Source: Oleiphilus messinensis (GTDB lineage: Bacteria > Pseudomonadota > Gammaproteobacteria > Pseudomonadales > Oleiphilaceae). From it: DNA of 64,000 nt. The translations under genes were made by a program, and so were the position numbers. Below, in pieces: positions 1-8,061 of the stretch (positions within the stretch are counted from its first letter, which is position 1; each line of letters opens with the position of its first letter). Below the pieces are notes generated by a model. The model did no database searches and was not told where the DNA came from. It saw only the letters and a list, made by a program, of their open reading frames with translations. Location of the stretch: assembly GCF_002162375.1 (NCBI RefSeq), contig NZ_CP021425.1:4171001-4235000 (forward strand), written 5' to 3'.

Positions 1-813
1 CGTTCTAGGCACCAAATCAGATACTTCAGAAAGAAACTTTTTTATACTTGGTCTTGCATTTCCAGTTGGGCCCCACCAAATTCTATTATCTTTATCTAAC
101 TCTCTAAGCTTTTCCTCTGAAATACGCCAGAACCTACCTGGAGGAGCAGAGAACACTCTTCCAGTAGGACCTTCTATCGTATACAAGCCTTTTGAATAAG
201 GTTTATTCGCATAAGGATCACCCGGTAACCAAGGGCCACGGGGGTCGTCATCTGGATTTGTGTAAATTGAATTTGATTCTTCTGTTCTAGGTAGGCGCCG
301 AGGTACCCATTCACTATTCTTTGAATAAACAAAAATAAAGTCATGATCAGAAGAAAATTGTTTTGCTGAATTTCTTGGAGAATCAGCTTTTTCCCATATC
401 ACACTAGCTACGAAATTATTCCTACCAAATATTTCGTCCATCAAAACTTTCAGGTAATGAGCCTCATTATCATCGATTGCCACCCAAATACTACCGTTGT
501 TGTGCAATAGTTCCCTTAGCAACTCTAATCGAGGATACATAAGAGTTAGCCACTTACTATGCTCCAGATTATCATCGTAATGTTCAAAAGCAGACATAGT
601 ATTGTATGGGGGATCGATAAAAACGCATTTTACCTTCCCTGCATAAAAAGGAATCAAAGCTTTTAGCGCTTCTAGGTTATCACCCTGAATAAGCAGGTTT
701 TGGTTATCCTTATCACCATAAGAAAGCTCTGGTATTTCTTCTAATAGGCGATAAGCGCAATGTTTGGCTTTAACAACAGCTTCTTCTTTATTCAGCCACT
801 GCAATATTGGCAT
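1..813 (-). CDS. Site-specific DNA methyltransferase (type III Mod-like), partial
   Basis: The reverse strand is open from an ATG at 813 to the window edge (271 codons, no stop), so only the N-terminal part is present. It carries the DPPYN motif at residues 67-71, the catalytic motif IV of amino-methyltransferases. A QGDNLEAL segment precedes it, as in the type III Mod and beta-class site-specific DNA methyltransferases, where motif IV comes before the AdoMet-binding motif I. It should methylate adenine N6 (or cytosine N4) within a specific site. In a restriction-modification system a Res or endonuclease gene would lie next to it, probably to the left of the window. The neighbouring Abi protein fits a defence context. 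The family call is firm; the R-M subtype is inferred. Confidence 0.85.
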   Translation of the reverse strand, partial: MPILQWLNKEEAVVKAKHCAYRLLEEIPELSYGDKDNQNLLIQGDNLEALKALIPFYAGKVKCVFIDPPYNTMSAFEHYDDNLEHSKWLTLMYPRLELLRELLHNNGSIWVAIDDNEAHYLKVLMDEIFGRNNFVASVIWEKADSPRNSAKQFSSDHDFIFVYSKNSEWVPRRLPRTEESNSIYTNPDDDPRGPWLPGDPYANKPYSKGLYTIEGPTGRVFSAPPGRFWRISEEKLRELDKDNRIWWGPTGNARPSIKKFLSEVSDLVPRT

Positions 814-851
814 ACTGTTAATTCTCTACTTTTTTGATGTTGCTTAAGTCG

Positions 852-1772
852 TTATTTGGACAACTCAAATTGCCATAGCGGAAGGCGTTCCCATTCCAAT
901 GGAAATCCCATTCTTTTGTAATCGATATCATATTTCTTAATTAATTCAGCCAAGCCTTTTGCCCAATTAGATTCTGGACAAATAACCGTCATTAGGTGTT
1001 GAACAACAACCAATGTGTTATAGATCTTATGCTCAGTCTTATTCGCACTATCGACGTAAATATTATCTCGAAGGCCTGCAGGTTTACCTCTCGGCAATGG
1101 CATCTTTTTCGTCAAATGCCTATTCCATATTCGACTATGATGAGCGCAAACGTTTCGTACATAAGTTATGTGCTCCAAGAATCCTTCTAGAAAGCCTTCA
1201 TCAAACTCGTAAGTCTTGGATATGTTACGCCTAACATTGTATGCCTTTAAGTTTGCATAAAGACGTGACAACAACCCCAGTGACATAACCTCACAACTCA
1301 CCCATGCAGGTGGTAACTCCTCGTCGTAATTGTCGTTGTAATGCTTAATAAAAACTTCATCACTTCGCTCAACATGTTCTTTCAAATCTGCAATGTCTTT
1401 AAAAAGTCGCCTCTCGTCTTTTCTCAAACCTTTTGTATTTGCGAGATAACCATGTGGCCCATATGCATGACTGATGTGATATGCCCACTGAGTTCGAAAA
1501 GACACTTCAATTCGTTCAATCGCATCTAGCAAGTGCAAACGAAATTCACGGTCAAATAAGTAGTGATTGAGTATTGTCTCGAACTGAGTGCCGTCGGCAA
1601 ATTGATGAGGGTTACGACTAGTTTCAAAAGGAAGCCAATATGCTTCCAAGCGGTAATAGTTGATATGGGATAGATAGTGAACTGCTTTCTCTTTGTCAGA
1701 AAAGCACATGCCTCTACTAGCAAGAAGCTCTAATTGATCTTCAAAGCTCTTTGCTGGCTTATTAAATTCCAA
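852..1772 (-). CDS. Abi family protein (Abi_2, AbiD/AbiF-like)
   Basis: The protein matches the Abi_2 family of phage abortive-infection proteins. It opens with EFNKPAKSFEDQLELLASRG, the usual family start, has an HYLFDREFR segment, and near the C terminus has the conserved RNVCAHHSRIWNR block, an R-x4-H type motif like that of HEPN ribonuclease-related proteins. I place the start at the TTG at 1772 because AGGGG lies five bases upstream and family members normally begin there; an in-frame TTG at 1814 would add 14 residues. AbiD/AbiF-type proteins interfere with phage growth at the cost of the host cell. The gene sits 38 bases downstream of the methyltransferase start on the same strand, which is consistent with a defence cluster. 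Family confident, target unknown. Confidence 0.85.
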   Translation of the reverse strand: MEFNKPAKSFEDQLELLASRGMCFSDKEKAVHYLSHINYYRLEAYWLPFETSRNPHQFADGTQFETILNHYLFDREFRLHLLDAIERIEVSFRTQWAYHISHAYGPHGYLANTKGLRKDERRLFKDIADLKEHVERSDEVFIKHYNDNYDEELPPAWVSCEVMSLGLLSRLYANLKAYNVRRNISKTYEFDEGFLEGFLEHITYVRNVCAHHSRIWNRHLTKKMPLPRGKPAGLRDNIYVDSANKTEHKIYNTLVVVQHLMTVICPESNWAKGLAELIKKYDIDYKRMGFPLEWERLPLWQFELSK

Positions 1773-2011
1773 ACTCACCCCTGGATTATTATAGTTATTT
1801 AGGGCCAGAAACAAATAACCCGCCAGTTTGAGGATATTCCGAAGAACATAGCCTGGGCGGGTATTGTTGGGAGTAATTATAGTTTTTACTCCTCAATTTT
1901 CAAGCATTCTTGAACTTCTAAACCCTAGATTTCATCACAGTTTACAAATTATATAGGTCATTATTGAGTAATTTTTTATACATTTCAATCACCTATAAAG
2001 TCCGATTTTTT

Positions 2012-2402
2012 CTAGATAGTTCCTATACCCGGCAAACACTCATCCTCAGCTTCTGAGTTAACTCTAATAAATTTTGTTGGCCTGAAAATAGGTGCGCAAA
2101 ACTCACTAGAAACTGCGATAACTTGGTTAAAATCTAATAAACTAATACCATCGATTTCATTGATGCTATTGGAAAACATCGCCGGGCTATGTCTTCCCAA
2201 ATATTCTGTCGTGTATTGATAAACATCTAAGAATAAAAGTGGGCTGATAGCGCGAATATTCGAATAACAATCCATCATGATAAACTTATAATCTTCGCGC
2301 TTTCTTAAAAGGGATTTTGCTTCATCCATCAGTTTAGAAGCCCACTCAAAATCATCAATAAACCCCGAAGATCGAAGGCATCGAAGTGCAAAAATATCGC
2401 CA
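2012..2402 (-). pseudogene. Unknown gene, 5' part removed by the IS66-family insertion
   Basis: The reverse-strand frame that ends at 2012 stays open without a start codon upstream of the internal ATG at 2329 until it reaches the left end of the IS66-family element. It then hits TGA at 2405-2407, inside the element. The extra upstream residues (GDIFALRCLRSSGFIDDFEW) read like ordinary protein, so the gene probably began further right and lost its N terminus to the insertion. About 130 codons remain. I recognise no domain. A shortened protein could still start at the ATG at 2329. The DNA is AT-rich, unlike the IS element and the core genes to the right. Confidence 0.5.
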
Positions 2403-2456
2403 GTTCAAGCGTTACAGCCATGTGATCTGAGTCGGTTTCGGATATAATCCGGAACC

Positions 2457-4034
2457 ATGGATGATACCGTAATTGAACCACTCCCGCCTCAAGAAGCTCA
2501 CAGTAAAGTGCTGCAGGAAAACGCGCGTTTACAGGCTCGTGTGGTCGACCTTGAACGGCAACTTAATTGGTATCAGAAGCAGGTTTTCGGCAGTAAAACT
2601 GAAAAGCGCGTATTGGATCCCCCCGAACAAACACACTTCCATGCCCTGTTAGGTGAAGTGCCTGAACCTCCACCTGAGCCGGAAGAAAAGCAAACCATCA
2701 CTTATCATCGAGGTGTGGCATCAAAGCAACGCCAAGAAGATGATGTCAACGGCAGAGGCTTGCGTTTTACCAATGATGTTCCGGTGCAGGTGATTGAATT
2801 ACTGCCGGATGAGCTTAGAGGGGAGGATGCAGATCAATACGAAATCATTGGCACCAAGGTGACGTATCGCCTGGCACAACAGACTTCAAATTTTGTGGTT
2901 CTCCAGTTTGAGCGTCCTGTCATTAAGCGCAAGTCCGAAGACAAACCTATTACGCCACCGGCACCGGACAACGTGCTGGAGCGCAGCGTCGCAGATGTGA
3001 GTTTTATTGTGGGGTTGCTCATCGACAAATTTCTTTACCATCTTCCGTTGCATCGCCAACATCAACGCTTAACACGTTCCGGTGTTACCCTTAGTCGAAC
3101 GACCTTAACCAACCTGAGCAAACGAGCCATTGAGCTACTTCGACCTATTGCTGTAGCCCAACTTGAACATGTCTTACAGAGCAAAGTGTTGGCCATGGAC
3201 GAAACGCCCATTAAAGCCGGTCGGCAAGGACCGGGTAAACTCAAACAATGTTGGTTTTGGCCCATTTTCGGAGAAGAAAATGAGGTGGTATTTACGTTTG
3301 CCAATACCCGAGGTCGGATGCACATTGAGAAGACGTTAAAGAAACACTTTACCGGCACGTTGTTGACGGATGGCTATTCCGCCTATGCCAGTTACCAAAA
3401 GCAAGTAGATGGATTGATCCATGCACAATGCTGGGTGCATGGTCGTCGAATGCTGTTGGAGGCAGAAACCCAGGAGCCGGAGGCGGTACAGCAGGCATTG
3501 CGGATCATTCAAAACCTGTATGCTCATGAAGAGCTAATTCGGGAACAACGCCTTGCCGGTGAAAAGAAACGTCATTATCGGCTTACTCATAGCAAGCCAT
3601 TGGTTGATGCGTTCTTCATCTGGTGTGAGCAACAGATAGGTCGTCCCGATTTGACACCCAGTGATAATTGGTTAAAGAGTCTCAACTACATGCTTAAACG
3701 GCAAGACCAATTGCGGGTGTTTCTGGAAGATCCGGATGTAGCAATGGATACCAATCACCTTGAGCGGGAAATTCGCCCGATTCCTCTTGGCAAGAAGAAC
3801 TGGCTCTTTTGTTGGACAGAGTTGGGTGCGGAACATGTAGGTATCATTCAAAGCCTGATCAGTACGTGCAAGCTTCATGATATTAATCCAACCACCTATC
3901 TGATCGACGTGTTACAACGCATTGACTATCACCCGGCAAAGGAAATCATCGACCTCACGCCACGGGTCTGGAAAGAAAAGTTTGCTTCCAATCCGTTGCG
4001 TTCGATACTGGATAACTCTCGCAATGGCAGATAA
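2457..4034 (+). CDS. tnpC: IS66 family transposase (TnpC)
   Basis: This 525-residue DDE transposase has the IS66 layout. An N-terminal coiled coil (about residues 15-45, ENARLQARVVDLERQL) leads into the QVFGSKTEKR motif, a middle domain follows, and the catalytic core comes last. The acidic residues are visible in AMDETPIK, LTDGYSAY and HLEREIRP, the last with the family's DTNHLERE context. It would cut and join the ends of the surrounding element. The length is normal and no frameshift is seen, so the element may still be active. The start at 2457 follows directly after the presumed left end. Its stop overlaps the next small ORF by 11 bases, which suggests coupled translation. Confidence 0.93.
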   Translation: MDDTVIEPLPPQEAHSKVLQENARLQARVVDLERQLNWYQKQVFGSKTEKRVLDPPEQTHFHALLGEVPEPPPEPEEKQTITYHRGVASKQRQEDDVNGRGLRFTNDVPVQVIELLPDELRGEDADQYEIIGTKVTYRLAQQTSNFVVLQFERPVIKRKSEDKPITPPAPDNVLERSVADVSFIVGLLIDKFLYHLPLHRQHQRLTRSGVTLSRTTLTNLSKRAIELLRPIAVAQLEHVLQSKVLAMDETPIKAGRQGPGKLKQCWFWPIFGEENEVVFTFANTRGRMHIEKTLKKHFTGTLLTDGYSAYASYQKQVDGLIHAQCWVHGRRMLLEAETQEPEAVQQALRIIQNLYAHEELIREQRLAGEKKRHYRLTHSKPLVDAFFIWCEQQIGRPDLTPSDNWLKSLNYMLKRQDQLRVFLEDPDVAMDTNHLEREIRPIPLGKKNWLFCWTELGAEHVGIIQSLISTCKLHDINPTTYLIDVLQRIDYHPAKEIIDLTPRVWKEKFASNPLRSILDNSRNGR

Positions 4035-4320
4035 GAAAGCTTACCAGGAATGGAAGACAAAGGCTGAGCAAGTCCGGCAAATCAGCTCAGACAAGAAACT
4101 GGCTCGTTGGCAGAAAGCACATCTGGCGGGAAAAGCATTAATGGGCATCGACCTGAACGGACTACAGTCGAAGCACCGACGAAAATTTCTCAACACCATT
4201 AGTCAAATAAACAGGATTCTCGCCAATTACCAACTTGATAGTTTTGATGATTATCAAAAAATTTCAGAAGATGAACTATCAGAGATTATCCGTTTGTTGA
4301 AAGCACTCACCCCACCATGA
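4024..4320 (+). CDS. Small ORF downstream of tnpC inside the IS66-family element
   Basis: The 98-residue product begins MADKKAYQEWKTKAEQVRQI, is rich in Lys, Arg and Gln, and is probably helical. Its ATG lies inside the last codons of tnpC (overlap 4024-4034), so the two are likely translated together. It lies inside the presumed element ends, so I read it as an accessory gene of this IS subgroup, not as cargo. I do not recognise a defined domain. A basic, helical protein could bind the element ends or help the transposase, but nothing in the sequence proves it. Confidence 0.6.
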   Translation: MADKKAYQEWKTKAEQVRQISSDKKLARWQKAHLAGKALMGIDLNGLQSKHRRKFLNTISQINRILANYQLDSFDDYQKISEDELSEIIRLLKALTPP

Positions 4321-4344
4321 TGATCTAGTCAACTGCGTCTTAGT

Positions 4345-4731
4345 ATGAACGCTTACATTGATTCAGCACAGTTTAATCCTGTTAGACGATCAAAAACATC
4401 TATTCGGAGCCTTTGGTCAGAGGGTTATGATCCCCAGATTCAGTATGCGGTATTTAATAGTGCCGTTGATTACCTTTTTACAGAAGGGGAAGACAATATA
4501 GGTGCTGGCGTTGAGTCAATCTTCAACATTTGGTTGAGAATTAGGAATAACCCGAATCGTATTGGTGACTTTCATGACGAAACTACTTACGAGTTTATCG
4601 AGGAAAATTCTAATGAAGTTTGGTGGGTTACTTACTCATTTATAGAAGCTTTCAATGAGGAGCTTGGGCCTCTTGGAATTACATATGAAGAATATGAAGA
4701 TCAATACATAGAAATACATCAATCTTTATAG
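4345..4731 (+). CDS. Hypothetical protein starting in the IS right end
   Basis: The 128-residue ORF has an acidic C-terminal half (ITYEEYEDQYIEIHQSL) and no membrane segment or signal peptide. Its only ATG (4345) lies inside the terminal repeat of the IS66-family element, and there is no good ribosome site upstream. The native 5' end may therefore have been replaced by the insertion, leaving a C-terminal piece. I do not recognise the family. Composition is AT-rich, like the rest of the accessory region. Confidence 0.5.
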   Translation: MNAYIDSAQFNPVRRSKTSIRSLWSEGYDPQIQYAVFNSAVDYLFTEGEDNIGAGVESIFNIWLRIRNNPNRIGDFHDETTYEFIEENSNEVWWVTYSFIEAFNEELGPLGITYEEYEDQYIEIHQSL

Positions 4732-4872
4732 GTTAAACACAAATATTTTAGGCTACTCACTTAACTAGTAAGCCAAAGTTGGTATTTCAAAACATGAAGA
4801 GCAGAACAATCAATAATAATATCACATAAATAAGGTTTTGCTCTATATTCGACCAGATCAACCATAAGTAAG

Positions 4873-4907
4873 AACGGGCATATCTAAGGTACTGGTATGC
4901 CTGTTCG
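4873..4907. terminator. Stem-loop between convergent small ORFs
   Basis: GAACGGGCATA pairs with TATGCCTGTTC, 11 base pairs with one G-T wobble and a 13-base loop. It lies between the forward ORF ending at 4731 and the reverse ORF ending at 4912. No strong T run follows on either strand, so terminator function is only a suggestion. Confidence 0.35.
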
Positions 4908-4911
4908 TACT

Positions 4912-5139
4912 CTAGATCCAATAATTCGAAAATTTTCCACCTTTTGCTTCACCTTCAGTGACATTCAATATTGATTCTTCGTTGCTTATAGATTCATCAG
5001 TTTGCATTTGGCTACGAATGCCTACAACTAAATAAAAGAATAGGACGCACCCTAACCAAATACTCAATCTGGTAGAGAAACGCTCTACATGATTCGAATG
5101 CGTCTGCTGAAAACAAATCGCGCCCCCGCTACCACACAC
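4912..5139 (-). CDS. Doubtful small membrane protein
   Basis: The 75-residue frame contains one hydrophobic stretch (LSIWLGCVLFFYLVVGI, about residues 25-41) followed by a polar, acidic tail. That would fit a single-pass membrane protein. However, the ATG at 5139 lies in the terminator stem, and the first residues are encoded by the tRNA-like fragment at 5114-5134, so the apparent start is probably accidental. If the gene is real, its N terminus has been replaced by recombination at the putative attachment site. No family recognised. Confidence 0.25.
   Translation of the reverse strand: MCGSGGAICFQQTHSNHVERFSTRLSIWLGCVLFFYLVVGIRSQMQTDESISNEESILNVTEGEAKGGKFSNYWI
5114..5134 (+). other. 3' tRNA-like fragment, candidate attachment-site scar
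   Basis: CAAATCGCGCCCCCGCTACCA resembles the last 21 bases of a bacterial tRNA: the end of the T loop, a C-rich T-stem and acceptor strand, a discriminator A and CCA. No D-arm or anticodon arm precedes it, and the upstream half of the T arm does not pair, so it is not an intact tRNA. A terminator follows six bases later, as expected after a real tRNA gene. This is the pattern left when an integrative element uses the 3' end of a tRNA gene as its target. The intact tRNA would then lie to the left, outside the window. Inference. Confidence 0.4.
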
Positions 5140-5140
5140 A

Positions 5141-5175
5141 AACCCAGTTGCATTTAACGATGCAACTGGGTTTTG
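5141..5175. terminator. Strong intrinsic terminator
   Basis: A perfect 13-bp stem, AACCCAGTTGCAT paired with ATGCAACTGGGTT, has a six-base loop and is followed on the forward strand by TTTTGTTTT. It follows the tRNA-like fragment and would end a forward transcript. Confidence 0.85.
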
Positions 5176-5196
5176 TTTTATGTGGGTATAAATTTC

Positions 5197-5321
5197 TTAT
5201 CCCTCTTTCTTTGTCTCAACTTCTGCCAAAAAGTCTTCTAAACAATTTCTCGCTTCGAAAGCTGCTCTTTTTTTAGAATGGAGTAACTCATACACAGATT
5301 TTCATTCTTTAGTTCAGCCAT
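5197..5321 (-). pseudogene. Possible frameshifted small gene remnant
   Basis: Read backwards from 5321, an ATG opens MAELKNENLC. After one frameshift the sequence continues YELLHSKKRAAFEARNCLED and on to a stop at 5197-5199. The second part looks like a plausible charged, helical protein end, while each single frame is short. I do not recognise a family. The segment lies between the terminator at 5141-5175 and the first sulfotransferase gene. The call rests only on the protein-like reading of two joined frames. Confidence 0.2.
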
Positions 5322-5410
5322 TTAAGAAAATAAAATGCCCTAGCAACCACCAAAAATGGCAACACGCTTCTCCAACGATATTTCGCCAAGCAGGTCACTC
5401 TAAGGGAAAT

Positions 5411-6211
5411 TTACACGTCATACCCCAATTTCACAGCCCACTTTCCACATATTGTTTCAATGTTTCTTTTGTCCACAACGGGCAGATTACAGGAACTTGG
5501 AGGTTTTGAACTTCTCTCCAACTTATAACCATCGAATAGATCCCATTCCGAAAGGCCCAGCTTTTCACTAAAAACCGTGGCAGGATCTCGAATCAAGTCT
5601 TCATACCGAATTACGATAATTCTGTTTTTGTTGCTGTCGATAATGGATGCAATATAGCTCCAGAGCAAACAGCGGCGAATGGCGGGGTCGGATGCTTCCC
5701 TGATTTGCTCCAGATAGGCCAAAGAGTCCGTTGATGCGTATTGGATTGAATAATCCATGCCCAGAATATCCAGAATACTCGCAGGGACCTTTCTCAAGAG
5801 TGCGAACGAATTAACCCATGACGATATATTGTCAAAAGGATTTCGAATCAACGCGATAAGCGTAATATCCGTTTCTTCCAGAATAGTATAAATTAACGGC
5901 AGTATTCCCAGATTTTTTTTAAACCCCAGGCGATATCCGGAACAGGTCACTTGCTCGGGTATCCAAGGAAAACGCAGGTTCATGTATTTTGTGTCTTCCG
6001 TATACTTGGTCATCACCGGTTGTTTAATATCAATGGCCTGACGGGTCTGACCAAGATAACGTTGAATTAGGTCAACTCCATGTTCAGTAAATAGGCTGTT
6101 CAGACCAGCAGGTTCGTTAATGATCACATGATTTTCAAACTGATTCATCAGGGAACAAAAGTACGAGGTTCCTGAACGTGGAAACCCCGTTACAATAAAA
6201 TTGTTAGTCAC
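5411..6211 (-). CDS. Sulfotransferase family protein (RiPP island, ST1)
   Basis: The 266-residue protein starts with a PAPS 5'-phosphosulfate-binding loop, GFPRSGTSYF (residues 9-18). The 3'-phosphate motif follows in the middle (IALIRNPFDNISSW). These are the two signatures of the sulfotransferase superfamily, which moves sulfate from PAPS to a hydroxyl or amino group. There is no signal peptide, so it should act in the cytoplasm. Its start overlaps the stop of the next upstream gene by four bases (6208-6211), so the two are translationally coupled. It is the last gene of a reverse-strand run that begins with the HPr-kinase-like gene at 8000. The acceptor is unknown; the modified peptide of the island is the obvious candidate, by context only. 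Confidence 0.85.
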   Translation of the reverse strand: MTNNFIVTGFPRSGTSYFCSLMNQFENHVIINEPAGLNSLFTEHGVDLIQRYLGQTRQAIDIKQPVMTKYTEDTKYMNLRFPWIPEQVTCSGYRLGFKKNLGILPLIYTILEETDITLIALIRNPFDNISSWVNSFALLRKVPASILDILGMDYSIQYASTDSLAYLEQIREASDPAIRRCLLWSYIASIIDSNKNRIIVIRYEDLIRDPATVFSEKLGLSEWDLFDGYKLERSSKPPSSCNLPVVDKRNIETICGKWAVKLGYDV

Positions 6212-7065
6212 GATGCTTTACCTGAACAATTGATATAGCCATATTGCGCCATTACATCCCGGTGCCGCTCCAAAATCATGCTCGCCTGCTCCGGTTCCAA
6301 CTTTGAGGCTGCTCGATGCATTTCGCCATAACCGAAAAAGGGGTTTCCACCCAGATAATTTTCGCTGAATCCGGATTTCTTTTCCAAGACGGATAACTGT
6401 GAAAATGCGACCGCATCAACGGTATCCCGAATTCGTTTGATACCGATTTGAATACCAAGAAATTCCACCAGTTTGGCAAATTCTTCAACCGGATTCAAAA
6501 GCAGTTTTTCATATTGGAGGACGCAGATAGGAAAGGCCTTACTTTCAGTCCATGATCTCACATGCCAACTCCAATCCCCCAAAAATTGCGGAACCTGGTC
6601 GTAGCCTTTGTTTGCTTGGTTTGCAAGACACATATCTGGATCGCACAATGAATTTACAGCCGCTTCAACAGAGATTGACGAGAATTCTGAATAGGATACA
6701 GCCACATCATAAGGATTTCGGACAATGTAGATGCCGCATTCAGCACCCTGTGAGTCGATTAAGTGTTCGCCCGTCACCTTATCAACCAAGGCGTCATGAA
6801 TTTTAATAAACTGCCGATGACTTAGGCTCTTGTTATGGGCCTTGTAAACCAGTTTTCTTAATCGATGTAAATCATAATAAGGAATATACTGGCTTTCATA
6901 GCCCAAATACGCTTCGATAAAGGAGCGGCTACTGGCTATCACACCTCCAACCAGGTGCTCCAAATCAGGTGTCTCTCCTCCGGTATTCAAAAGAGCGGTT
7001 AAAAATGCCCTGACCCAGGTATTACCGCTTCTAGGATAAGATGCGATCCACACAATTGAAGCCAT
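6208..7065 (-). CDS. Sulfotransferase domain protein (RiPP island, ST2)
   Basis: This 285-residue protein has the PAPS loop SYPRSGNTWVRAF near its N terminus (residues 9-21) and the 3'-phosphate motif IVRNPYDVAVSYSEF near residue 115. It resembles the cytosolic Sulfotransfer_1 type and is clearly distinct from the adjacent ST1. A downstream LLLNPVEEFAKLVEFLGI segment is also typical of the family. It lies between the HPr-kinase-like gene and ST1 in one tight reverse-strand unit. No membrane segment is visible. Substrate unknown; sulfation of Ser, Thr or a sugar on the island's product is an inference. Confidence 0.85.
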   Translation of the reverse strand: MASIVWIASYPRSGNTWVRAFLTALLNTGGETPDLEHLVGGVIASSRSFIEAYLGYESQYIPYYDLHRLRKLVYKAHNKSLSHRQFIKIHDALVDKVTGEHLIDSQGAECGIYIVRNPYDVAVSYSEFSSISVEAAVNSLCDPDMCLANQANKGYDQVPQFLGDWSWHVRSWTESKAFPICVLQYEKLLLNPVEEFAKLVEFLGIQIGIKRIRDTVDAVAFSQLSVLEKKSGFSENYLGGNPFFGYGEMHRAASKLEPEQASMILERHRDVMAQYGYINCSGKAS

Positions 7066-7097
7066 AACATCCCTTAAATCAATGCAGATAGAGTATT

Positions 7098-8000
7098 TTA
7101 GTTGGTTAGGGAAGCCTGCCCAATGAGTTTTGCCAATGCGCGTGGATGACAGCCCTTATTCGGGCGAACCAGTAACCATGTCGGCACATTTAAAGCAACC
7201 ACGTACCGTAAGTTAAAAAAAAGTTCTATATCAACCATTTCCTCAATGAATTGAGACGCGTAAGTGGTGTTAACGATCCATTTTAAAGCCTCCATCGGTT
7301 TGAGCCCGACACATTCGGGCCTCCCTCGATTATCGTTTTCCAAGAAAATTAATTTCGTCAACGGAAAAGCTTCAACCTGATTTGAACACCCTGGCTCTAC
7401 AAAAAACTTGCCCATGAACGGCGTTACCGGCTCATATCTAATGTGCCCCTCTCCATAGACGTCGAGAATATCCTGCCATAACATCAACCGACGTTGGATC
7501 GGATAGACAAATACATTGTTGCCCCGAATTTCAAGTGCACAAAACCGGTCACCGAGAAGCTCCCAGCCCTGTCGACAGAAATGAAAAGCCAAGGTTGATT
7601 TTCCAGTAGCCGCGCCACCCGCAAAAACCATAGCCTCCCGACCATTAGTCACGGCAGCCCCCTTGAGTAAGAGAACCCCCCGTTGCAACAACAATACGCC
7701 CAATGCCGTATCGGTCAAGTGCAGAGAGACCGCAGCCATATTGGCTTCAGGGGCCGGCTCGACGTTTATCTGGTCGCCATTGCGGATGAAATAGCGAGCG
7801 GTGTTCGCAACATCAACAAGACAATTCCCTTTGGACACTTGAAATCCTGGGGTAACTCGCTGAGCGCCGCGTAGGATCGGCGAAACCTCTACATTGCAAA
7901 TTTCAATTTGGGGAACATCACGATATTCAAGCCTTACGAGATCTAGCAAAGGAAATGCGCTAGTCAGCTTGAGATCTAATAGTTTATAAAATTGGTTCAT
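7098..8000 (-). CDS. HPr kinase-like protein (lasso precursor kinase type, copy 1)
   Basis: The 300-residue protein has an HprK C-terminal-like fold with a P-loop, GGAATGKST (about residues 128-136). This family includes the PadeK/ThcoK/SyanK kinases that phosphorylate the C-terminal Ser of lasso precursor peptides. After the P-loop, the position that normally holds paired acidic residues reads LLGDRFCAL, so one Asp (151) remains and the second is Arg. The second copy at 9997-10920 keeps both. This copy may therefore be weakened or have another role, such as binding or regulation. It is divergent from the asparagine-synthetase-like gene, with a 61-bp shared intergenic region, and heads the unit with the two sulfotransferases. 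Confidence 0.75.
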   Translation of the reverse strand: MNQFYKLLDLKLTSAFPLLDLVRLEYRDVPQIEICNVEVSPILRGAQRVTPGFQVSKGNCLVDVANTARYFIRNGDQINVEPAPEANMAAVSLHLTDTALGVLLLQRGVLLLKGAAVTNGREAMVFAGGAATGKSTLAFHFCRQGWELLGDRFCALEIRGNNVFVYPIQRRLMLWQDILDVYGEGHIRYEPVTPFMGKFFVEPGCSNQVEAFPLTKLIFLENDNRGRPECVGLKPMEALKWIVNTTYASQFIEEMVDIELFFNLRYVVALNVPTWLLVRPNKGCHPRALAKLIGQASLTN

Positions 8001-8061
8001 AACGAGTGGAAAGTTTAACTATACTTTAGAAAAGAATACAACACAGTAACCCATTCCGTTT

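Larger units (their letters stand above)
2403..4356 (+). mobile_element. IS66-family insertion sequence (ISBst12-like, transposase plus one small ORF)
   Basis: The element contains an IS66 TnpC-type transposase and one small downstream ORF. The tnpA and tnpB helper genes of classical IS66 are absent, as in the ISBst12 subgroup. The right end, read inward, starts GTAAGCGTTCAT, and the left end contains AAGCGTTAC after GTTC, so both ends share AAGCGTT, but the match is imperfect. No clear 8-bp target duplication is visible (tatcgcca to the left, attgattc to the right). The boundaries are therefore estimates. The left boundary is supported by the truncation of the reverse-strand gene ending at 2012. 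Confidence 0.7.

Noticed and set aside
5060-5134. Complete tRNA gene ending at 5134
   Set aside because: No D-arm, anticodon arm or pairing 5' acceptor strand lies upstream; only the 3' end looks tRNA-like.
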